Origin: Treponema sp.
GTDB lineage: Bacteria; Spirochaetota; Spirochaetia; Treponematales; Treponemataceae
Assembly (NCBI GenBank): GCA_014803985.1
Contig: JAAVAO010000014.1
Span: 6,900 to 70,899, forward strand
Length of the DNA: 64,000 bases
Direction of reading: 5' to 3'
The notes under the pieces are model-generated. The model saw only the letters and a program-made list of their open reading frames with translations. It ran no database searches and was not told the DNA's origin. The first letter of the stretch is position 1; every line of letters starts with the position of its first letter. A program made the translations under genes and the position numbers. Positions 38,300-45,786 of the stretch are shown piece by piece.

Positions 38300-38817
38300 T
38301 GAGAATTTTGTTAAAAATATTAACAGTTATTTATGTTATTGTTGCTCTTTTATTATCAATATGGTTTGGCAGAAATTTAAATGTTTCTATATCTTTGCAT
38401 TATCTAGAAACTCTTACTACAATAGCGGCAATTATTTTAGGTATTATGGGCGTTTGGTTGTCTTTGATTTGGTCTGATAGAGGAAAATCAAGAAAGGAAA
38501 ATATATCTTATGTAAAAAATTCTATTATTTTGGCAACAATGGTTATCATTTGTTCTTTGCTTTTTAAATTACTATATCCAATTTTTTTACAAATACCTAT
38601 TTTTTTTACTCCTGCAATTTTAAAAATTACAAGAGTTCTTTCCTGTTTTTTATCTTGGATTTTCACATTATTTATAATAGAAGCTTTATTTTATGTAGTG
38701 TTTTCTTTTGATTTTTTTACATTTGATGATGAAATTCAAGAAATATTAAATAATAGCAAGAAGAAAGTTGAAAATAAATTTCTTAGTTTAACACAGAAAG
38801 ATATTGATCAAGAATAA
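38299..38817 (+). CDS. Small four-helix membrane protein, second of the two-gene unit
   Basis: This 172-residue protein has four predicted membrane helices at about 4-22, 36-58, 76-98 and 105-132. A short cytoplasmic charged loop (SDRGKSRKEN) lies between helices 2 and 3, and a charged C-terminal tail follows. No channel or transporter signature is seen. It starts inside the stop codon of the upstream gene, so the two are coupled. In defence modules of this shape the membrane part often acts as the effector that depolarises the cell. That is inference. Confidence 0.6.
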   Translation: MRILLKILTVIYVIVALLLSIWFGRNLNVSISLHYLETLTTIAAIILGIMGVWLSLIWSDRGKSRKENISYVKNSIILATMVIICSLLFKLLYPIFLQIPIFFTPAILKITRVLSCFLSWIFTLFIIEALFYVVFSFDFFTFDDEIQEILNNSKKKVENKFLSLTQKDIDQE

Positions 38818-38944
38818 CAGATTTGAAAATGTTGAATTGATGAAAAATGCCATTTTAGATCTAGGGATTTGTTTTTGTGTTAATATCAATAATTTTGTTC
38901 TATGATCTTTGAATGTCGTTATTATATTATGCTATACTTAAATA

Positions 38945-39146
38945 ATGGAGTTTTATTTGAAAATTACTGAACAACAAACGCTCGAATTCATAACATTCTG
39001 CATGGAGATGTACGCGGGAAAAAAGAACATAAGCAGCAGTGAGGTTACGAAACTGTTTTGTAATTCCGATGTGTTCGATTTTTTTGAAGGAAAACTACAT
39101 TGAGTTTCACACACAGGGCAGAGACTTTTTGAAAACGAGGTCAAAA
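38945..39146 (+). pseudogene. Broken DUF3791-family gene
   Basis: The first about 45 codons match the intact gene at 44655 closely (ITEQQTLEFITFC, MYAGKKNIS). A one-base insertion in GAAGG near 39088 shifts the frame and creates a TGA, and about 24 bases near the 3' end are missing. The same TATGCTATACTTAAA leader precedes both copies. It is a duplicated, decayed copy, joined directly to a foreign fragment at 39147. Confidence 0.75.
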
Positions 39147-39363
39147 TGTTCTCCTGCAAGACTTCACTCCAAACAGCGACATCAACTGGAACAAACCCGT
39201 CACAGACATTGACCGCCAGCTGTACAAAAAATATAATTTGAGCGAAGAAGAAATCGCATTCATAGAAGATGAGGTAAAATTATGGAAACAAATGTCAGGC
39301 TTTCTTGCGGCAAGGATTGTAGGGGCTGGCGAAGCCAGTTCCGAAGTTGGCACGAAGTGCTAA
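39147..39363 (+). pseudogene. 3' remnant of a restriction-modification gene (Eco57I-like C-terminus)
   Basis: The open frame from 39151 reads DFTPNSDINWNKPVTDIDRQ and then LYKKYNLSEEEIAFIED. This is the usual C-terminal signature of Eco57I/type IIG or type I methylase-nuclease proteins. No start or upstream part exists; the frame begins at the broken DUF3791 gene. It marks a former restriction gene deleted in the island. Confidence 0.6.
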
Positions 39364-39469
39364 CTTCGGAATGGAGCGATAGCGTAACCCCGAAAAGCCT
39401 GGTTGTTGCAGAGTGAAACGGAGCAACAAGCCGCCCAAATAATAAAGTGTAAAAGTCGATTTTCGACTT
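39326..39469 (+). repeat. Cluster of perfect hairpins
   Basis: There are four hairpins in 144 bases. CTGGC-GAA-GCCAG lies at 39326-39338. A 15-bp stem with loop GAA follows at 39339-39371 (one G-U pair). TTGTTGC pairs with GCAACAA (39403-39429), and AAGTCGA-TTT-TCGACTT lies at 39453-39469. It lies between the restriction remnant and the Fic gene and is not found at the second Fic copy. It is possibly a palindromic mobile repeat. Confidence 0.55.
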
Positions 39470-39491
39470 GATACCATATAAGGATTTCCCT

Positions 39492-40590
39492 ATGCAAAAC
39501 AAACACCCTTACGAACTGGATTTTGAGCAATATGTCCGCAACGCCGAGCCGTCAAAAAAAGAAAAATCTTATGCCTGGTCAACGGCGATTGGTCTGCAAC
39601 AGGTGGACGGTCTTACTCCGTCGAAATATCTTTTTGACACGGCACGGCGCAGCATCGACGGAGAAATCACCATTGCGGAGGCAAAGTCGCTTATCGACAC
39701 ATATTATGAATCAAAAACGGCGCGGACTGATGATTCGGAAGGGCGGACAGAAGAAGCCGATAAAGTTTCCGCAAGAATCGCCCAAATTTTGAGCGAAAAG
39801 TCCTTTAATTTTTCTCCCTCGCATTTGGTTGCTATTCACGGCAGGCTTTTTGAAGGGATTTTTGCATGTGCCGGAAAAATCCGCGATTATGATATTTTCA
39901 AAGCCCGAATGGGTCTTGGACGGCGATTCCGTCATATACGGCGCGGCATTTGAGTTGTGGGCGGCACTGGACTACGACTTTGAGCAGGAGCGGAAGTTCA
40001 GCTACAAAAACCTGAGCATGGAAGAATCCGTAAGGCACATCGCCTTTTTTGTCTCGCGGATTTGGCAGATTCATGCGTTCGGGGAGGGAAACACGAGGAC
40101 GGCGGCGGTCTTTGCCATCAAATATCTTCGCTCGCTCGGCTTTGCTGTCGATAACAACATTTTCGCCGAAAACGCCTGGTACTTCAGGAATGCCCTTGTC
40201 CGCGCGAATTATACGAACCTTCAGGCGGGAATTGAGGAATCCCTCGAATTCCTTGAAAAGTTTTTCCGCAATCTTTTGATGGGCGAGCGCAATGAACTGA
40301 AAAACAGGCTTTGCCATGTCCGCGCGGAAAGTCTGCCTGTAAATGCGGAAACGGCGGAAAAACCAAGTGAAATTCTGCCTGCAAATCTGCCTGCAAACAA
40401 AACGCAGCGGGCAATCCTTGCGCTTCTGCTTGAAAATAACCGCGCTACTTACGATGAGCTGGCCGAAAAACTTGGCAAGACACGGGAAACGGTTCGAGCA
40501 AACCTGCGTACCCTCGAAAAAAACGGCCTGATTGAGCGCGTCGGCGCAGACAAAAACGGCTGCTGGAACATATCGTTGTCGCGTGAGTGA
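39492..40590 (+). pseudogene. Fic-family AMP-transferase with single-base frameshift
   Basis: The N-terminal part (39492-39900) has a VbhA-like antitoxin helix (SIDGEITIAEAKSLIDTYY) and the Fic fold start. The remainder (frame of 39829-40590) has the catalytic loop IHAFGEGNTRTAA, which is the HxFxxGNxR motif, and a C-terminal winged helix (YDELAEKLGKTRETVRANL). One extra T in TTTT at 39895-39898 separates the frames; removing it restores DYDISKPEWVLDGD. Fic enzymes AMPylate target proteins and the antitoxin helix blocks ATP. The gene is either inactive here, error-prone or switched. The N-terminal quarter is repeated at 44283. Confidence 0.8.
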
Positions 40591-40723
40591 AGTCCGGTGT
40601 TGTCGGCAGTCTGCTTGAAACAGCATATATTTGTTTCGCATCCTTAAGTTCACTACTATTTGATATAATAGCGATGCATAATTTCTGCATACATAACCTT
40701 TGGCTTAAAAAATCGTCCCATTG

Positions 40724-41212
40724 TTACAGCAAGGACAATGCTTCTCGTATAAGAGAATCGCTGAGACGAATGTTACTGTTTTTGAGTTGGTCAAAGTACA
40801 TTTTTATTTCATCTGAAGAAATCATGTTTTCAGCATGGGCTTGAAGCATAATGCCGATTGTGCCTGTAATCTTTATGCCTAATTTTTGAGCGACTTTCCG
40901 GCCTTTCCGTTCATCAATTATGAGTGCATCAGAATGTAATTCATCGGCAAGAATAATCGCTTCGCTTTCTCCGTCATCCAAACCGCTGGCAGCCTGTAGA
41001 ACTTCCAGTGCTTTCCGATTCTGGACAGACGATGTTTTCAGAAAATCAGAGTCTTTTACTATATCTGCCTCATTCTTAAAGACAACATTTGTCGTAAGTT
41101 CCCTATAAACTGCTTCAGGAATAAGCACTTCTCCAAACAATTTTTGAAGCAAGTCCAAGCGGTTTACCTTTATGAGCGAAATAATCGGAGTTGTATCAGA
41201 AATTATGGTCAT
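40724..41212 (-). CDS. DUF3368 PIN-like toxin
   Basis: This 162-residue PIN-domain RNase-like protein has an N-terminal D6-T-T-P (ISDTTPIISL), the central GLDDGESEAI acidic pair (near 77) and DERKGRKVA (near 99) as the metal-binding acids. This is the DUF3368 family usually paired with UPF0175 antitoxins. The gene starts within the end of that antitoxin gene (four-base ATGA overlap). It probably cleaves RNA when released from the antitoxin. Confidence 0.85.
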   Translation of the reverse strand: MTIISDTTPIISLIKVNRLDLLQKLFGEVLIPEAVYRELTTNVVFKNEADIVKDSDFLKTSSVQNRKALEVLQAASGLDDGESEAIILADELHSDALIIDERKGRKVAQKLGIKITGTIGIMLQAHAENMISSDEIKMYFDQLKNSNIRLSDSLIREALSLL

Positions 41213-41490
41213 GCAGGACAGCTCCGAAGGTTTCTTATAACGGATATGTCATTTTCAAGCTCTTCTTTTGTCTGATTGAGATATGGAATTCCCAGCGTGC
41301 TATACAGGGATAGTAAATCCAGCTTGTTTATTCCGAGAATCTGAGCCGCCTTTCCGTGTGAAATAGTTTCATTTTGAATATAGGGATACAGAATCATTGC
41401 ATTACGCATAAGGGCTTCGCTTTCATTTTGGACTGCCGTGTATTCAACCATTGTGTCAGGAATCTTTATGGAAACATCCTGCATAGTCAT
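41209..41490 (-). CDS. UPF0175-family antitoxin
   Basis: This 93-residue protein opens with MTMQDVSIKIPDTM. An AQILGINKLDLL segment and GIPYLNQTKEELENDI near the end are characteristic of UPF0175 antitoxins. ATG 41490 is preceded by GGAGGT. An in-frame upstream extension to 41685 has no ribosome site. It overlaps the PIN toxin gene and is probably the autorepressor of the pair. Confidence 0.8.
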   Translation of the reverse strand: MTMQDVSIKIPDTMVEYTAVQNESEALMRNAMILYPYIQNETISHGKAAQILGINKLDLLSLYSTLGIPYLNQTKEELENDISVIRNLRSCPA

Positions 41491-41687
41491 AATGCCACCT
41501 CCATTCCTTACAGTATAGCATATTTTTAAGAGAAAAGCATCATTAAACATAGGTTGGTATTCAAAATAACCGCCGTTTCTTGTGACTTCAATGTTCTTAT
41601 CAGATGTCGTTTTCCAAAAACAGATTTCTTGCATATCTCCCATCTTGTCTGACAGAAAATGGCGCAGATGCGATGGCGGAAGCACTG

Positions 41688-41776
41688 CCTAAAAGTGAAA
41701 AAATCACTTTTACATATTGAATATTCTACCGATAATATAGTATATTACAAGAATTGGTGAAAAACTCACTTTTAGG
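41688..41776. promoter_or_regulatory. Inverted-repeat region between the TA pair and the RloA-like gene
   Basis: CCTAAAAGTGA at 41688-41698 is inverted as TCACTTTTAGG at 41766-41776, and a third arm TCACTTTT at 41704-41711 makes a local 8-bp hairpin. AT-rich TATAGTAT and TTTACA elements lie between. It could be an operator for the RloA/RloB promoter or the ends of a tiny mobile element. Confidence 0.5.
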
Positions 41777-41784
41777 AAAATGCC

Positions 41785-43200
41785 GTGTTAGTTAGATTCA
41801 ATGTAAAGAATTTTTTATCGTTTGATGAAAGGATTGAGCCAGATACTGGCAAAAGGTTAAGCCATGAGTTTTCCATGCTTCCTGGCAAGGTTCGGTTAAA
41901 CGCAGACCATGTGTTTCAGAATAAAAAACAGAATCTTTTGCGCATGGCCGCAATTTATGGAGCGAATGCTTCTGGAAAGTCGAATATTGTTAAGGCATTT
42001 GCTTTTTTTCAGAAAATGGTAACAACGGGCAGTTTCCCCATTGGTTCTACAGAAAAGTATTGTAAAATTGACATCAAAAACAAGGATAAGCCGAGTTATT
42101 TTGAAGTCGAAGTCCTTATTGGAGATGACTTGTATGCTTATGGCTTTGAAATCCTTCTTTCAGAGGGAGTAATTATTTCTGAATGGCTGACAAAGCTTTC
42201 AAAAGATTCCAGTGTTGATTTATTCTTTAAAGATGGCAAAGATGATAAATATCATTTTTGTGATTATTTTTCCGAAAATCAGGCTCTTGAAATATATCAG
42301 CAGGGAATTGCTGGCAGCAACACATTGTTCTTGTTTGAAATGAACAAGAATAAACAAGGGTTTTATCAAAGCAATCCTCATTTGTTGATATTGAGGCAAG
42401 TGTATGATTGGATTGCAAGTAATTTAGAAATAATAAATCCGACAAGTCCTACAAAAGACGCTTCTTTTTTAGTAAATTCTACCGCTCTTTCAAAAGTGGC
42501 AGAATTATTGAACTCTTTTGATACGGGCATTGTGTCTATAAACGAAATTAATGTTGACGCTGGGAAAGTTTTTGAAACCGTTCCAGATCCGATTCGCAAA
42601 AAACTTCTTGAGCAAATTGAATTTTTTTCAATAGCTTCAAAAAATAAAGAGAAGAAAAAAATAAAGCTTGAGAAGTGGAGCGTGCTTATAAGAAATCGAA
42701 ATGATATATTAGGATTTGAACTTGACTCGCAGTTGAGGGTAAAAGCCTATTCTGTGCAATTCCTGCATAAAAACATAGATTCAACGATACATTTTAAAAT
42801 TTCTGAAGAATCGGACGGCACGGCAAGGTTGTTTGAACTTATCGAAATTCTGCTTTCTGGAAAAGAGAAAACATATATTGTTGATGAATTGGACAGATGC
42901 TTGCACCCCTGTCTGACATATAAATTCATTCAGAATTTTTTTGAATACACAAAACAAAAAAGGGTGCAGCTTGTTATAACAACACATGAGTCGCGCTTGC
43001 TTGATTTTGACTTATTAAGGCGGGATGAGATATGGTTTGTCGATAAGGATAAAACTGGCAACAGCAATATTTACTCATTGGAAGAATACAACACCCGTTT
43101 CGATAAAAAAATTGATAAGGCGTACTTGGAAGGTCGTTACGGAGGTGTTCCCGTGTTCACAACCTTGTTTCCGATAGGAGAGCAAAATGAGGGAAAGTAG
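41785..43200 (+). CDS. AAA-family ATPase, RloA/AbiLi-like
   Basis: This 471-residue ABC/OLD-type ATPase has an N-terminal FNVKNFLSFDE segment, Walker A AAIYGANASGKSN near 52, a signature-like region with EESDGTARLFEL near 337, and Walker B TYIVDELDRCLHP near 362. A switch histidine follows in VITTHESRLLD. GTG is the start, with TTAGGA upstream. It overlaps the RloB gene by 14 bases. AAA_15/21 ATPase plus RloB is the layout of AbiL abortive infection, where the ATPase likely senses phage and triggers the nuclease-like partner. Confidence 0.88.
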   Translation: MLVRFNVKNFLSFDERIEPDTGKRLSHEFSMLPGKVRLNADHVFQNKKQNLLRMAAIYGANASGKSNIVKAFAFFQKMVTTGSFPIGSTEKYCKIDIKNKDKPSYFEVEVLIGDDLYAYGFEILLSEGVIISEWLTKLSKDSSVDLFFKDGKDDKYHFCDYFSENQALEIYQQGIAGSNTLFLFEMNKNKQGFYQSNPHLLILRQVYDWIASNLEIINPTSPTKDASFLVNSTALSKVAELLNSFDTGIVSINEINVDAGKVFETVPDPIRKKLLEQIEFFSIASKNKEKKKIKLEKWSVLIRNRNDILGFELDSQLRVKAYSVQFLHKNIDSTIHFKISEESDGTARLFELIEILLSGKEKTYIVDELDRCLHPCLTYKFIQNFFEYTKQKRVQLVITTHESRLLDFDLLRRDEIWFVDKDKTGNSNIYSLEEYNTRFDKKIDKAYLEGRYGGVPVFTTLFPIGEQNEGK

Positions 43201-44131
43201 GACATTTGGAGAACGTTGTAAAACAAAGCTTTCAGATGAGCCAAAGCGCAAATGCCTGTTTTTGTTTGAGGGAAAAGAAACCGAACCTATTTATTTTTCA
43301 AAACTGAAAGACTTTCGTGATGAAGTTGGTATTTCCCCTTTGATTGACTTTATCCAGATAGAAAAACCTCGTGGTGAAGATTGGAGCAATCCCAAAAAGA
43401 TAGTCGATGCTCTATGCTTGGATTTATCTGAAACTCCTACTTACAACACTTTGATCAATGCAATGGTAGACTGCCTGTACACGGACGCTTATCTTTTTCG
43501 CCATAGGAGCAAGATCAAAGAATTTGAAGATTTATTGATTTCCTTTATGAAAGACACTTTGCGAGTGAAAGAATCCGATTTGGTTGGCAATGTTGAGGTA
43601 ACTGTGAAAAATACGCTTGAGTATTTTCAGAAACAATGGCCGAATATTTGCAATATTATTCTTAATCATATCGAAGAAATGTTACAAAATTATAAAATCA
43701 CATACGAAAAAGATTTCGACATTTTGTGCATAGTGGTCGATAGAGACCCGGAGTCATTTTTTGAATGGCAATTTGACCGTGTTTTAGAAACTTGTGAAAA
43801 AAATGGCTTTAAATTCTTGCTCTCAAATCCTAATTTTGAATTTTGGCTGCTTTTGCACTTTGACGATGTTCTTGAACTCGACAGAGATAAAATCCGATTG
43901 AACGAAAAAATAAACAAAAATTCAAGCTCTTCAATCAGATTTGTTCCCGACGAATTACGTAAGCGGTTAGGAAAATATAAAAAGAGCAGTTATGATGCAG
44001 AATCTTTGATTCTAAAGATTGATACGGCTATATGCAATGAAAAACAATTTACAGAGGCGTTGCCTAGACTTAAAAATGAAATAGGATCAAACATCGGAAT
44101 CTTCATTGAAGAATTACGAAAAATAATATAA
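43187..44131 (+). CDS. RloB-family protein (AbiLii-like effector)
   Basis: This 314-residue protein has a TOPRIM-like core: CLFLFEGKETEPIYF near 23, ILCIVVDRDPESF near 181, and LLSNPNFEFWLLLHF near 222. These acidic positions form the expected metal site. The N-terminus is overlapped by the ATPase gene. As the partner of the RloA-like ATPase it is the probable effector that cleaves nucleic acid on infection. There is a helical insertion at about 110-175 relative to small RloB proteins. Confidence 0.85.
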   Translation: MRESRTFGERCKTKLSDEPKRKCLFLFEGKETEPIYFSKLKDFRDEVGISPLIDFIQIEKPRGEDWSNPKKIVDALCLDLSETPTYNTLINAMVDCLYTDAYLFRHRSKIKEFEDLLISFMKDTLRVKESDLVGNVEVTVKNTLEYFQKQWPNICNIILNHIEEMLQNYKITYEKDFDILCIVVDRDPESFFEWQFDRVLETCEKNGFKFLLSNPNFEFWLLLHFDDVLELDRDKIRLNEKINKNSSSSIRFVPDELRKRLGKYKKSSYDAESLILKIDTAICNEKQFTEALPRLKNEIGSNIGIFIEELRKII

Positions 44132-44282
44132 TTTCTAGACTAGTCAAATTGTAAGGGAAGCATTTGTATGAACATTAGGTATTCTACGGGAAAAATTCCG
44201 TTTTGTATGATGCTGGCTGAGGAAATCTGCAATGAATTTGGTGTAGGTAGTTAATTTATAAAAACAATATAAGGCTTCCCCT

Positions 44283-44552
44283 GTGCAAAACAACCACCCT
44301 TACAAATTGGATTTTGAGCAGTATGTCCGCAACGACGAGCCGGCAAAGAAGGAAAAGTCGTATGCATGGTCAATGGCGATTGGGCTGCAACAGGTGGACG
44401 GACTCACTCCATCGAAATATCTTTTTGACATAGCGCGACGCAATATCGACGGCGAAATCACCATTGCGGAGGCACAGTCGCTTATCGACACATACTATGA
44501 CTCGAAAACGGCGAGGACAAAACAGGCACTGGAAAATATTGTTGCCGCGTGA
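44283..44552 (+). pseudogene. Internally deleted Fic copy (antitoxin-helix part only)
   Basis: This 89-residue frame from GTG 44283 is nearly identical to the first about 77 residues of the Fic gene at 39492 (YVRNDEPAKKEKSYAW; NIDGEITIAEAQSLIDTYY). It then joins a short tail. The GCGTGAGTGAAGTCC sequence after it matches the end of the full-length copy. The Fic catalytic domain has thus been deleted, leaving only the VbhA-like inhibitory helix. It may still act as an antitoxin in trans, or be a dead remnant. Confidence 0.7.
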
Positions 44553-44654
44553 GTGAAGTCCGTCGTCGCTAGCAGCCTGTTTAAGCCGAATATAATTGTT
44601 TTGCGTCTTTAAAATTTACTACATCAACTCTACCTTTTATGCTATACTTAAACA

Positions 44655-44882
44655 ATGGAGTTTCATTTGAAAACGACGGAACAACAAACGCTTGAATTCA
44701 TAACATTTTGCACGGAAATGTATGCTGGAAAAAAGAACATAAGCGGCAGCGAGGTTGCGAAACTGTTTTGCGATTATGGCGTGTTCGACTTTTTGGAAGA
44801 AAACTATGTCGAACTTCACACGCAGGGCAGGGAATTTTTGATTCCGATGATTGATGAATTTCTGCAAGCGAGGTCAAGATGA
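44655..44882 (+). CDS. DUF3791-family small protein
   Basis: This 75-residue intact copy of the gene broken at 38945 is helical (QQTLEFITFCTEMY; SGSEVAKLFCDYGVFDFL). DUF3791 genes commonly sit beside DUF3990 genes in toxin-antitoxin-like modules, as here. Its stop overlaps the next ATG by four bases. It is the probable antitoxin or accessory factor. Confidence 0.75.
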   Translation: MEFHLKTTEQQTLEFITFCTEMYAGKKNISGSEVAKLFCDYGVFDFLEENYVELHTQGREFLIPMIDEFLQARSR

Positions 44883-45378
44883 ACATATACCACGGAAGCT
44901 TGGAAACAGTAAAGACTCCGAAAATAGTGCCGCGCAAGAATGGGCATACCTGCGATTTCGGTTTGGGATTCTACGCCACTACGGACTACAATCAAGCGGA
45001 GCGTTGGACTAGACTCAGAATGAAAGCGAACCAAAATAAAATGGCTTTGTAAATGAGTATATTATTGATGACGATTTGTTGCAGAATGAAGCACTCAAGA
45101 TTTTGAAATTTGACTGTGCAGATGCAAGCTGGCTCGATTTTGTGGTTCGGAACAGAAGCGACAGAAACTTCACGCACGACTATGATTTGGTCTTTGGAAA
45201 GGTCGCAAACGACAATGTGTACGCGACAATCGGTCTGTATGAGGACGGCTTCTTGAACAAAGATGAAACGATAAGCAGATTGAAAACGTTCGCCCTTGTT
45301 GACCAAATTCTTTTTCACACGGAAAAATCTTTGCAATATGTGACTTTTTTGGGGACGACAGAAATATGGCAGAAATAA
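44879..45378 (+). pseudogene. DUF3990-family gene with one-base deletion
   Basis: The frame starts NIYHGSLETVKTPKI and CDFGLGFYATTDYNQAERW, typical of DUF3990, an ADP-ribosyltransferase-like toxin family. It stops at a TAA near 45050. Adding one A to the AAAA at 45038-45041 restores the frame, giving NKNGFVNEYIIDDDLL and the rest to 45378. The gene is therefore disrupted, unless the sequence has an error. It lies between DUF3791 and another small gene. Confidence 0.75.
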
Positions 45379-45572
45379 CGCAGGACAATTTTAGAAGCCT
45401 CCTTCCGGTAAAAGAAGCGAACGTGATAATGAAAATAAAGCGGGACAAAAAACTCACGCTCAAAGAAGCCTACAGGACATTCTTTGCCTCGGAAATCTAC
45501 CGGCAACTGGAAACCGAAAAAACGAAAAGATGGTGGCAGAGCGCGGAAGAGATTTTTGAAGACGGAAAATAA
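45366..45572 (+). CDS. Small protein of the DUF3990 module
   Basis: This 68-residue basic, helical protein (KKLTLKEAYRTFFASEIYRQ) overlaps the end of the DUF3990 frame by 13 bases. Its position at the end of the DUF3791-DUF3990 unit suggests an antitoxin or chaperone. I cannot name a family with certainty. Confidence 0.6.
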   Translation: MAEITQDNFRSLLPVKEANVIMKIKRDKKLTLKEAYRTFFASEIYRQLETEKTKRWWQSAEEIFEDGK

Positions 45573-45786
45573 AAAATATGCTTATAATACAGGCATATCT
45601 TGTTGACAACATTCTAGGCAAGCGCATTTTCTTTTTGAGGGGTGTAAAATGCACGGAACACTTGCATTATGTAGATAGCATAGTATACTATCTATAGAGT
45701 ACAAAGTTGTTTGCAGGTATGTACGGAATCGACCATTATACATACAGCCGTATGCAACTTGTTATTGATAAATGAGGGGGGCAAAA

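Noticed and set aside
39326-39469. Integron attC site
   Set aside because: The stems are simple perfect hairpins. The GTTRRRY and RYYYAAC core boxes are not present in the right order, and no integrase is near.
39895-39898. Programmed frameshift in Fic
   Set aside because: The site is only four Ts with no slippery heptamer, stimulatory stem or internal ribosome site. Mutation or error is simpler.
39898-40653. 251-residue reverse-strand open frame
   Set aside because: It lies opposite the conserved Fic domain, which explains the sequence better. No ribosome site or family match.
44168-44254. 28-codon open frame upstream of the truncated Fic copy
   Set aside because: Too short and without a ribosome site or homologue that I can name; probably chance or a remnant.
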